The notes below the pieces were generated by a model. It searched no databases and was not told the DNA's origin. It saw nothing but the letters and a program-made list of their open reading frames with translations. A stretch of 6,771 nt of DNA, taken from contig JAISBG010000769.1 of NCBI GenBank assembly GCA_031266315.1, positions 1 to 6,771 on the forward strand. Reading direction: 5' to 3'. Both the position numbers and the translations under genes were made by a program. Positions 1 to 5,401 of the stretch are shown one piece after another (positions within the stretch are counted from its first letter, which is position 1; each line of letters begins with the position of its first letter). This stretch comes from Planctomycetaceae bacterium. Its GTDB lineage: Bacteria; Planctomycetota; Planctomycetia; Pirellulales; Thermoguttaceae.

Positions 1-23
1 GGGACAAAATGTTGGTAGAAAAA

Positions 24-521
24 CTAAAAGATTGGTACAATTGATCGGCTCTCAACCGTCAATTCCGGCAAAGTTACAATTGCAATTTGCGGCACCGCAA
101 CTCGTCGGAACGCACCGGGATTCAGAAGCAATGTGTTACCGTGCAATTCAAGCGTGGGAACATGAGTATGTCCATAGCATATCAAATCCCAATGTCCTGA
201 ATGTAATTCTGTTTCAAATTGGTTTTGGCAATGACCGTGCAAAAAACAGATTTTTTTACCTTCCCATTCTAAAGAACCAAACCAGTCATGGAAGATATGT
301 CCGTTTTCTGCAGCCGTAACACGCAACGAATCAAGTTCATAATCACAGTTGCCGAACACGAAATGAGTTTCGATTCCTCGAAACGCTTGAATAATTGCCG
401 CACCGCCAATGTCCCCGCAATGGATTATTTTCGTAACTTCCTGCTCCCGAAAAATCCGAACCGCCGACTGTGTTTCTGCAAACCGTCCGTGTGTATCGCT
501 TAAAACACCAAGTTTAGACAT
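24..521 (-). CDS. YfcE/MJ0936-type metallophosphoesterase (phosphodiesterase)
   Basis: A small cytoplasmic metal-dependent phosphodiesterase of the YfcE/MJ0936 branch of the calcineurin-like superfamily; the physiological substrate of this branch is generally unknown. All metal-ligand motifs are visible, numbered from the start chosen here: D9-T-H11, G-D37, G-N58-C-D, H95-G-H97 and G-H118-T-H120, with the near-C-terminal family motif NPGA where NPGS is usual. At about 165 residues it has normal length for the family and no signal peptide. Two ATG codons are adjacent (524 and 521). The AAAGGTGA at 532-525 touches the first ATG, but its AGG lies 6 nt from the second, so 521 is preferred; starting at 524 only adds one Met. 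The repeat element upstream begins about 10 bp before the ribosome binding site, leaving little room for an ordinary promoter of its own. Family assignment is secure; substrate is not. Confidence 0.93.
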   Translation of the reverse strand: MSKLGVLSDTHGRFAETQSAVRIFREQEVTKIIHCGDIGGAAIIQAFRGIETHFVFGNCDYELDSLRVTAAENGHIFHDWFGSLEWEGKKICFLHGHCQNQFETELHSGHWDLICYGHTHVPTLELHGNTLLLNPGAFRRVAVPQIAIVTLPELTVESRSIVPIF

Positions 522-524
522 CAT

Positions 525-532
525 TCACCTTT
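525..532 (-). promoter_or_regulatory. Ribosome binding site of the YfcE-type gene
   Basis: Read on the minus strand the sequence is AAAGGTGA directly followed by ATGATG. The AGG sits 3 nt from the first ATG and 6 nt from the second, which favours the second start. It is one of the few recognisable Shine-Dalgarno sequences among the genes here. Confidence 0.6.
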
Positions 533-540
533 CAATTTAC

Positions 541-875
541 GTAATATTTCAGTGGATTTTTCGTTAAATAAGGTAAGCGATCTTTCGCTGAAAGACTTTC
601 ATCTACGACCATATCGGCGAAGCCGACATCTCATTCGCCCTGCAAGGGCAGTATAAGCCAGCCCGCCGCAACGCGGCGGGTTAGTCCCAACAACACGCCG
701 CCCTGAAAGGGCAACATACCGACTGAAAATGTAACAACAGTTATGTTGCCCTTACAGGGCGTTTGTTTGGTGTGCCGTGACCCGCCGCGTTGCGGCGGGC
801 TGGCTTGTGTTGCCCTTTCAGGGCGAAGGAAAAAAACTTACTATTCTTTTAACGAAAATTCCACTGAATAATTAC
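541..875. mobile_element. Palindromic MITE-like element 1, with both terminal inverted repeats
   Basis: The element is bounded by 26-bp inverted repeats at 543-568 and 848-873 that match at 23 of 26 positions; both share CAGTGGA and TTTTCGTTAAA. Agreement continues outward through GTAAT on both sides (541 and 875). The left part holds hairpin TCTTTC-GCT-GAAAGA (581-595) and hairpin TCGGC-GAA-GCCGA (614-626). The centre (about 636-825) is a second palindrome listed separately. The inner palindrome has its axis near 730 but the outer repeats are symmetric about 708, so it looks like a composite. It fills the gap between the HAD gene stop (880) and the YfcE-type ribosome binding site (532). No open reading frame of its own is visible, so it must depend on a transposase elsewhere if it is mobile. 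A clear target-site duplication was not found. Confidence 0.75.
636..825. repeat. REP/REPIN-like inner palindrome with six mirror-ordered hairpins
   Basis: Six short hairpins are visible in mirror order. H1 637-649 is GCCCT-GCA-AGGGC, H2 662-680 is CCCGCCGC-AAC-GCGGCGGG and H3 700-712 is GCCCT-GAA-AGGGC. H4 748-760 is GCCCT-TAC-AGGGC, H5 781-799 is CCCGCCGC-GTT-GCGGCGGG and H6 812-824 is GCCCT-TTC-AGGGC. The midpoints of H1/H6, H2/H5 and H3/H4 all give an axis near 730, so the whole can also fold as one long hairpin or cruciform. The high GC of the stems stands out from the AT-rich neighbourhood. The design resembles REP doublets (REPINs) mobilised in trans by REP-associated tyrosine transposases; that comparison is an inference. 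Confidence 0.75.
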
Positions 876-879
876 AAAT

Positions 880-1695
880 TTACCTTACAAATAATTTCGA
901 TTCTATTTGTACAATATCCGTGTAATCAGGAATGATCCAATCAGCACCAGCCCGAATGAGTTGGTCTCGTTTCCATAAATCAATTCCTTGCCGCTCCGTC
1001 TCGTTCGACGCCACTCCAAGAGCAAAACCTCCAACTTTTTTAACCTCATCTGTTTCAGTATGACCGTCGCCAATCCCAATTAATTCTGTTCCGATAATAT
1101 TGTTTTCCCTAAGAATTTTAGTAACAATCATTGCTTTGGAAAAAGTTGATGGGTCTTTTTGACCGCCATAAAGTCCGCCGTCAAAATAGTCCATCAACTG
1201 GAGTAATTGAACATCTTTTCGTACAAATTCTTCTTCGGTTCCGCTGGCAAGATAAAGTTTCAAACCATGACGCCGGAGCATTGTCAAAAAATTCAAGGTT
1301 CCCGGAACCATCAATTCCTGAGGATCAAGTCCGTTTTGAAGTTGCTCATGCCGTTGCCGAACAATTTCAAAAAGAGATTGATAATATTCGTTGAGATAAT
1401 TTTCCGCATCAGAAGAAATTCCTTCAAGTTTTTGAATGACCTGAACCAAAGAATAAAACTGATAAATTGGTTGTTTACCGATATTCAGTTCGATATTATT
1501 TTTGGCAATTTGTTCCAGTTCTATTTCTGAAAGGCGTTTTCCTTGAGGTGTTTCCCGAAGATATTTAAGGAACAACTCAATTAAAATCGGATGCCAACCC
1601 GCACGAATAATACTGATCGTTCCATCAAAATCAAGCATTGCCGCCTTAGGTCGAACAACTGGACTTTCACCGTGAACAACTTCAATCGAAAACAT
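880..1695 (-). CDS. HAD-superfamily hydrolase, phosphoglycolate-phosphatase-like
   Basis: A probable cytoplasmic Mg2+-dependent phosphatase of the haloacid dehalogenase superfamily. Motif I is D22-F-D24-G-T (nucleophile and acid/base), motif II is S151-G-T, a motif III lysine lies at K180 or K187, and motif IV is G-D210-G-H-T-E-T-D216. Residues 30-130 between motifs I and II are mostly helical by composition and form a large C1-type cap. The length (271 aa) is a little above the 220-240 aa of typical phosphoglycolate phosphatases, owing to the cap and about 18 residues before the first strand (KAAMLDFDGT). A start at internal M20 would remove part of that strand, so the upstream ATG is kept. 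No Shine-Dalgarno is visible upstream. It begins 51 bp after the RACo-like gene stop, so cotranscription is likely. The substrate is unknown; nothing in the sequence separates a sugar phosphate, phosphoglycolate or nucleotide. Confidence 0.88.
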   Translation of the reverse strand: MFSIEVVHGESPVVRPKAAMLDFDGTISIIRAGWHPILIELFLKYLRETPQGKRLSEIELEQIAKNNIELNIGKQPIYQFYSLVQVIQKLEGISSDAENYLNEYYQSLFEIVRQRHEQLQNGLDPQELMVPGTLNFLTMLRRHGLKLYLASGTEEEFVRKDVQLLQLMDYFDGGLYGGQKDPSTFSKAMIVTKILRENNIIGTELIGIGDGHTETDEVKKVGGFALGVASNETERQGIDLWKRDQLIRAGADWIIPDYTDIVQIESKLFVR

Positions 1696-1702
1696 CGTTT
1701 TA

Positions 1703-1737
1703 TAGTGGAGAGTGGAAAGTGGATAGTGAATAGTGGG
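1703..1737. repeat. Five degenerate 7-bp tandem units (NAGTGRR)
   Basis: On the plus strand five consecutive heptamers read TAGTGGA, GAGTGGA, AAGTGGA, TAGTGAA and TAGTGGG. They fill most of the 51-bp gap between the RACo-like stop and the HAD start. The strict 7-bp register with conserved AGTG is visible directly. Similar heptamer arrays are known in other bacteria, notably the STRR repeats of cyanobacteria, but a function here is not evident. As transcript leader for the HAD gene it is C/A/U-rich and offers no Shine-Dalgarno. Confidence 0.75.
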
Positions 1738-1746
1738 TAATTACAT

Positions 1747-3399
1747 TTATTGTGCAAAAAACATGGCGTTGGTATAAACGGTTGCGAAATTGGGTAGAGA
1801 AGCGAGTTCGATGTGGTGAGCGTGTTGTGCCAGAAGGAGTGATTCGTTACGGTATCGGGAATCCAGTAACGAAAACCTTGCTCCGGCAAGCGAGGTATTG
1901 CCGCAAAACCGGATTCGTTCCAACGGAACTTCACGCGGTAACAACCCAATACGTTGTGCCGCTTCTGGACGGATAAAACTGCCGAATCCGCCTCCAACAT
2001 AAAACGTTTTAATATCTTCCGGTTGAAGTTTTTGTTGTTGCAACAATAACTCAATTCCGGCGCGAATGGCTCCGATTGCCAATTGGAGTTGGCGAATATC
2101 GCGTTGTGTCAGCAAAACTGCCTCGCCGGAATCCGAAACCTCTTCCGACACCAATACGAAAGACGGTTTACCGTTGTTCATCGTCCAAAACCGCAAAAAC
2201 GGCGAATCGGCTTTGACGTTGAACTGACCGTTGGGTTTAATCAGCCCATATCGTAACAATTCGGAAACAGCGTCAATTAACCCGCTGCCGCAAATTCCTT
2301 TCGGCGGTTGATTGCCGATTGTTGAAACAATTAATTCTCCGGTTTCAATTCCTTCGGATTCCTTTGTTTGGAGTTCAACCCGATTGATCGCGCCGGAAAC
2401 CGCCAACATTCCGTGTTCGATTCGTCCGCCTTCAAACGCGGGTCCGGCAGCGGTTGCGGCGGTGTGAATTTCGCCGTTGTAACATAAAACCAGTTCGCCG
2501 TTGGTTCCGATGTCGATTAAAAAAAAGGCACACGGTTCAGTTGTCTGCGGACATTGCTGTTTTTTTCCCTGTTGTTCGCAACTTTTTCGATGTATTTCTG
2601 TCGCGATTACTCCGGCAACAATATCACCGCCGACAAAACCGCCGAAAATCGGTAACGTTTCGATAATTCCGTCCGGCACGGTTTTCAGACCGATGTCGTT
2701 GCCGCGACAAACAGGATATTCCGAAACAGGAGCGGTGAACGGAGCAAAACCAAGCGGAGACGGGTCAATACCAAGAAAAAGATGTTCCATGACGGTGTTG
2801 CCGGCAACAGAGAGGAGCGAAATATCTGTTGTGTTAATTCCGGCTTTTTCCGCAAGTTCCGTCAACATTTCATCAACGGCATTGACGATCAATTTCTGTA
2901 ATTTCGCCAAAAAAACCGGCTCTTCGATAACTTTTTGAATCCGTGTAATCACATCATCGCCGTAATTTCGTTGCGGATTAGCGCGTGAAACCGTCCACAC
3001 GGTGTTTGGGTTATTGAATTGATGTAATTCGGCGGCAAGAGTTGTTGTTCCGATATCAATTGCTGCACCGAAATGATGTCCGGTACGTTTAATGAGGTTT
3101 TGTTGTCCGGTTTCCAGAAACGACTCTGTTTGAATGATTACGGTTTTTTCGTTTTGCCGTAACGCGGATTCGGGAACGATTACTTTAAGATTACTTTCAA
3201 CAATTGTTTGACAGGCTAATTGTTCGTTTCCATTGACACTGATTTTGCATTTTCCACAAGTTCCTGCCCCGCCGCAATCCGTGCGAAGCGGAAAACCCGC
3301 TTCAGCCGCCGCCGCCGTCAATTGTGTTGCGGACGGAACTTGAACCGTTTTCGTCGTTCTAACCTTAGTTTCAAAGTTGAATTGAACCAGATAAATCAT
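1747..3399 (-). CDS. RACo-like corrinoid-activation protein ([2Fe-2S] ferredoxin + ASKHA/DUF4445)
   Basis: By family, such proteins reductively reactivate Co(II) corrinoid proteins to Co(I) using ATP. This is a cytoplasmic role supporting cobalamin-dependent methyl transfer in anaerobes. Residues 1-90 form a plant-type [2Fe-2S] ferredoxin domain with ligands C42, C48, C51 and C63. The ASKHA ATPase part starts at the phosphate-binding loop A-I-D-I-G-T-T-T (113-120) and continues with VAGNTVMEH (198-206), I-D-I-G-T-N-G-E (295-302), GICGSG (368-373) and GGGFGSF (469-475). Only about 50 residues separate C63 from the first ATPase loop, so the middle domain described for Carboxydothermus RACo seems missing or much reduced; 550 aa is short compared with about 630. 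A Gln/Lys-rich insert at 271-290 adds three cysteines (C274, C283, C290). No corrinoid protein or methyltransferase gene lies beside it. Upstream is the oxidoreductase, separated by 389 bp containing element 2; downstream is the HAD gene. Family is confident, partner unknown. Confidence 0.92.
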   Translation of the reverse strand: MIYLVQFNFETKVRTTKTVQVPSATQLTAAAAEAGFPLRTDCGGAGTCGKCKISVNGNEQLACQTIVESNLKVIVPESALRQNEKTVIIQTESFLETGQQNLIKRTGHHFGAAIDIGTTTLAAELHQFNNPNTVWTVSRANPQRNYGDDVITRIQKVIEEPVFLAKLQKLIVNAVDEMLTELAEKAGINTTDISLLSVAGNTVMEHLFLGIDPSPLGFAPFTAPVSEYPVCRGNDIGLKTVPDGIIETLPIFGGFVGGDIVAGVIATEIHRKSCEQQGKKQQCPQTTEPCAFFLIDIGTNGELVLCYNGEIHTAATAAGPAFEGGRIEHGMLAVSGAINRVELQTKESEGIETGELIVSTIGNQPPKGICGSGLIDAVSELLRYGLIKPNGQFNVKADSPFLRFWTMNNGKPSFVLVSEEVSDSGEAVLLTQRDIRQLQLAIGAIRAGIELLLQQQKLQPEDIKTFYVGGGFGSFIRPEAAQRIGLLPREVPLERIRFCGNTSLAGARFSLLDSRYRNESLLLAQHAHHIELASLPNFATVYTNAMFFAQ

Positions 3400-3406
3400 A
3401 ATCTCT

Positions 3407-3435
3407 TATTGTCCCGAATTGTTTTCGATTGTCAA
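3407..3435 (-). promoter_or_regulatory. Candidate promoter of the RACo-like gene, possibly near-leaderless
   Basis: On the minus strand an exact -35 hexamer TTGACA (3435-3430) is followed after 17 bp by ACAATA (3412-3407), a partial match to TATAAT. Transcription would begin about 7 nt later, at or next to the ATG at 3399-3397, giving a leaderless or near-leaderless mRNA. A weaker alternative further upstream is TTGATA with TACGAA after 18 bp. No classical Shine-Dalgarno is present, only AAGAGATT before the ATG. Confidence 0.4.
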
Positions 3436-3505
3436 GCCGGTTTTACCAACCGTATTCGTAACTGTTTACAAACTATTGTATCAATGGAGAAATAGTGTTG
3501 CCGAC

Positions 3506-3724
3506 AATATTTCAGTGGAATTTTCGTTAAAGGTAGGCAATCATCAGATGAGCAACCTTTTGTAAGTAGGCAACCTTTTGTAGGTGGGCGACCTTTCGCT
3601 GAAAGGTCGCGTCGGCGGTAGCCGACTGTGAACCAGATTAACGACGGCAAATGGTGTTGCCTTCCGTTTTGGAGTCGAGTAAGACTCAACCGGCGCGACC
3701 CTTCAGCGAAGGGATCGCCCACCT
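3506..3724. mobile_element. Palindromic MITE-like element 2, right terminal repeat missing
   Basis: The left end (3506-3531) carries the family terminal repeat, including CAGTGGAATTTTCGTTAAA. Inside are long inverted arms, about 3582-3626 against 3671-3724. The left arm has hairpins CCTTTC-GCT-GAAAGG (3592-3606) and GTCGGC-GGTA-GCCGAC (3611-3626). The right arm has CCCTTC-AGC-GAAGGG (3699-3713) and GAGTC-GAGTAA-GACTC (3672-3687). The arms end in matching GGTGGGCGA and TCGCCCACC. The sequence after 3724 shows no copy of the terminal repeat, so the right end is deleted or diverged. The element occupies over half of the 389-bp gap between the oxidoreductase stop and the RACo-like start. The rest of the gap holds the candidate promoter near 3407-3435 and AT-rich DNA at 3725-3788 without a clear signal. 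Confidence 0.7.
3552..3605. repeat. 18-bp tandem repeat inside element 2, about three units
   Basis: Units start with GCAACC at 3552, GCAACC at 3570 and GCGACC at 3588, exactly 18 bp apart. The first two run GCAACCTTTTGTA and then AGTAG or GGTGG; the third diverges into the GCT-apex hairpin. A further diverged copy may begin at 3537 (GCAATC). This looks like a local expansion of the left arm. Confidence 0.65.
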
Positions 3725-3788
3725 CTTTTCCGGATACCTAAATACGGTAGAATCAGACAATTCCTTTTATCATATTATTGCAATTTAA

Positions 3789-4925
3789 TTATTTGACCGT
3801 GATTCGGTTTTGGGTTTGTGCGGAACGGAAAACAGCGTCAATCCATCGGTCAATTTTAATTCCTTGCGACAAATCCGGCGATGTCGGGCGATTTTCTGTA
3901 ACGGCATGTAAAAAATTCGACAGGCAGGAGATATGAGCGCGAACCCAGCCTGCAGTTGATTTTGGTGACGGAAATTCTGTGTCGGGGCGTTCCAATCTTC
4001 CGCCGCAAGGAATTTGCCGCCAACCCGAATAACCGCCAAGTGGTTTGTCGGAAACAGTGGCGTCGAAAAAATCCAAAAAATGCGGATTCATCAGACTGAA
4101 CCGAATCGAACCTTTTTCTCCGTTGATTTCGAAACGCATTTCGTCTTCGTTGCCGGTTGCCAATTTGGTTGCTTCTAAAATTCCGTGAGCACCGTTTCGG
4201 GTTTTCACCAAAATTGTTACCGCATCTTCGGCGTGAACATCAACCCAATCAGGATTCGATTCCGAAACAGGACGTTTCTGTACAGCGTATTGCATTTCAG
4301 CCAAAAGCGAATCCAACGGACCAAGCAAATGATCCGTTAAATCAAAAAGATGCGACGCCAAATCACGAACGACACCGCCAAATTCCGAATGTTTCCACTT
4401 AAAAGGAACCAAAGGCGAAGCGTTACTTGAATGAAGATACCCAAACCGAAACTGATAAATCCGTCCGAGTTTTTCTTCGGCGATTAACTGTTTCGCCTTC
4501 TGAATTGCCGAAAAAAAGCGGAGATGAAAAGTCATTTGATTTACTGCGACATATTTTTCTGTATCGATAATTTTTTGAAGTTGTTCGGCTTCGGCAAGTG
4601 AAGCGGTGAGCGGTTTGTCACAATAAATATGTTTACCGTTTCGAATAGCGTCAACCAACGGTTCAAAGTGTTGGTTGTTTGGCGTGCAAATATGGACAAT
4701 ATCAATATCGGGATTTTCCGTAATATGATGAAAATTTGTTGTTGCAGTTTCGGCACCGCAAATTTGTTTTGCCTTCTCTGCTGTTTCGAGATGAGCAGTT
4801 GCGACATGGGAAATTTGAAATCTCGCATTCAACAATTCCGAATAATACGGCAACGCCGCGTAACAAAAAGCATGAACCTTACCAATCATGCCAAAACCAA
4901 TAATTCCAATACGATATGTTTTCAT
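3789..4925 (-). CDS. Gfo/Idh/MocA family NAD(P)-dependent oxidoreductase
   Basis: A probable cytoplasmic sugar or inositol-type dehydrogenase. The N-terminal Rossmann fold (about 1-125) has the dinucleotide-binding G10-F-G12-M-I-G15 and strand IVHICTPNNQH (76-86). The diagnostic motif is Y-C-D-K104-P, where K104 is the family catalytic lysine; the position before it is Asp, as in many members, where others have Glu. The C-terminal α/β domain (about 126-378) contains D188-L-A-S-H192-L-F-D, whose His/Asp are the usual substrate-site residues. Its 378 aa is normal for the family and there is no signal peptide, so it is not one of the Tat-exported members. The ATG at 4925 directly precedes the conserved first strand (YRIGIIGFG); there is no Shine-Dalgarno before it. 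Element 3 begins 30 bp upstream and may hold or influence its promoter. Substrate cannot be read from the sequence and no sugar-pathway neighbours help. Confidence 0.92.
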   Translation of the reverse strand: MKTYRIGIIGFGMIGKVHAFCYAALPYYSELLNARFQISHVATAHLETAEKAKQICGAETATTNFHHITENPDIDIVHICTPNNQHFEPLVDAIRNGKHIYCDKPLTASLAEAEQLQKIIDTEKYVAVNQMTFHLRFFSAIQKAKQLIAEEKLGRIYQFRFGYLHSSNASPLVPFKWKHSEFGGVVRDLASHLFDLTDHLLGPLDSLLAEMQYAVQKRPVSESNPDWVDVHAEDAVTILVKTRNGAHGILEATKLATGNEDEMRFEINGEKGSIRFSLMNPHFLDFFDATVSDKPLGGYSGWRQIPCGGRLERPDTEFPSPKSTAGWVRAHISCLSNFLHAVTENRPTSPDLSQGIKIDRWIDAVFRSAQTQNRITVK

Positions 4926-4954
4926 CGTTAAAAATGGCGGTTAATTATTTATGT

Positions 4955-5232
4955 AATTATTCAACGAAATTTTCGTTAAAAGTAGGTAATCATAAGGTGG
5001 ACGATCCGCCCGCTGGGCGGTCGCGCCGGTTGAGTGGTAATCGACTCCAATCGGTTTGCCCTTCAATTTTTTAATTTTTTAAAATATTCTGCTTTCAAAA
5101 TAACACGCAGAGGAAGGACAAACCTTTCTGGAGTCAATGATGAGTCTGCCGGCGCGACCGCCCAGCGGGCGGATCGCCCACCTTTGTTGACTACTTTATA
5201 CCAACTTTTAACAAAAATTCCACTGAAATAAA
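4955..5232. mobile_element. Palindromic MITE-like element 3, near-complete
   Basis: Terminal inverted repeats lie at 4955-4980 and 5207-5232 and share the GGTGGRCGATCC-type continuation inward. The arms stay complementary for roughly 115 bp each, and only about 45 bp of AT-rich centre (around 5065-5110) does not pair. Each arm holds the same hairpin, CCGCCC-GCT-GGGCGG at 5006-5020 and CCGCCC-AGC-GGGCGG at 5158-5172, symmetric about 5089. Further inward the arms match through CGCGCCGG, GACTCCA and GGTTTGYCCTTC. The left terminal repeat has changed CAGTGGAAT to CAACGAAAT, which makes AACGAAA-T-TTTCGTT, a perfect palindrome of its own. The element sits between two divergent gene starts, so it separates or supplies their promoters. 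No coding capacity is evident. Confidence 0.75.
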
Positions 5233-5243
5233 AAAATTCAAAA

Positions 5244-5287
5244 CTTAGCGCAATCTTAACACAATCTTAATATGTTCTTAATATACC
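5244..5287 (+). promoter_or_regulatory. Pho box-like operator: four tandem 11-bp CTTA units
   Basis: Four directly adjacent 11-bp units are seen: CTTAGCGCAAT (5244), CTTAACACAAT (5255), CTTAATATGTT (5266) and CTTAATATACC (5277). Tandem direct repeats with an exact 11-bp period (one helical turn), lying just upstream of a -10 box, are the hallmark of PhoB/PhoP-family response-regulator sites. The CTTAAC-type core with 3-bp spacers is especially like the Pho box described for cyanobacteria and differs from the enterobacterial CTGTCAT. The downstream gene is an exported phosphoesterase, as expected of a phosphate-starvation regulon. Binding by a Pho regulator is inferred. Confidence 0.75.
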
Positions 5288-5291
5288 CAAT

Positions 5292-5297
5292 TATAAT
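5292..5297 (+). promoter_or_regulatory. -10 box (TATAAT) of the exported phosphoesterase gene
   Basis: An exact TATAAT starts 4 bp after the fourth 11-bp unit and 8 bp after its CTTAATA core. No good -35 hexamer exists at the right distance; the repeat units occupy that place, as at PhoB-activated promoters. Transcription would start near 5304, leaving a leader of about 108 nt. Confidence 0.65.
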
Positions 5298-5324
5298 TAC
5301 ACGCGAACACAATAAAAAGTCGTG

Positions 5325-5343
5325 GCGGCAAATGTTTTGCCGC
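5325..5343 (+). other. 5'-UTR hairpin of the exported phosphoesterase transcript
   Basis: GCGGCAAA-TGT-TTTGCCGC forms a perfect 8-bp stem with a 3-nt loop, about 20 nt after the predicted transcription start. The next T-run (TTTTTT at 5355-5360) is 11 nt downstream, too far for a standard intrinsic terminator. It could stabilise the 5' end of the mRNA or be a remnant of a repeat. The sequence CGGCAAATG also occurs at the centre of element 2 (3645-3653). Confidence 0.5.
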
Positions 5344-5371
5344 TTCACTTCCAGTTTTTTAACCTGTAACA

Positions 5372-5401
5372 TTTTTACAAATCCATAACCTTTTTACAAA
5401 T
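5372..5401 (+). repeat. Direct repeat TTTTTACAAAT in the leader, just before the start codon
   Basis: TTTTTACAAAT occurs at 5372-5382 and again at 5391-5401, 19 bp apart; AACC precedes both copies (at 5361 and 5387). The second copy ends 10 nt before the ATG. The leader here is unstructured and A/T-rich, which fits SD-independent initiation. No known motif was recognised. Confidence 0.45.

Noticed and set aside
581..824. Intrinsic terminators made by the GC-rich hairpins
   Set aside because: None of the hairpins is directly followed by a T-tract on either strand, so intrinsic termination cannot be claimed from sequence alone.
636..825. CRISPR array suggested by repeated GCCCTGAAAGGGC-like units
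   Set aside because: The repeats are inverted in mirror order, of two kinds and irregularly spaced, without uniform spacers or cas genes.
541..875. Integron attC-like site in the palindromic elements
   Set aside because: The elements carry long terminal inverted repeats and no integrase core-site pair, and no integrase or cassette structure is seen.
1581..2054. Minus-strand 157-codon open frame overlapping the HAD and RACo-like genes
   Set aside because: It overlaps two well-supported genes in another frame, has low-complexity content derived from the heptamer spacer and shows no recognisable domain.
2501..2938. Plus-strand 145-codon open frame antisense to the RACo-like gene
   Set aside because: It is a frame shadow of a gene with complete family motifs on the other strand, with no ribosome binding site or known domain.
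3432..3722. Minus-strand 96-codon open frame in the element 2 region
   Set aside because: Its repeated TKGC-like motif comes from the 18-bp tandem repeat and the palindrome of element 2, so it is a by-product of the repeats.
3400..3788. Cobalamin riboswitch before the corrinoid-related gene
   Set aside because: No B12-box-like sequence or matching fold could be recognised; the gap is explained by element 2 and a simple promoter.
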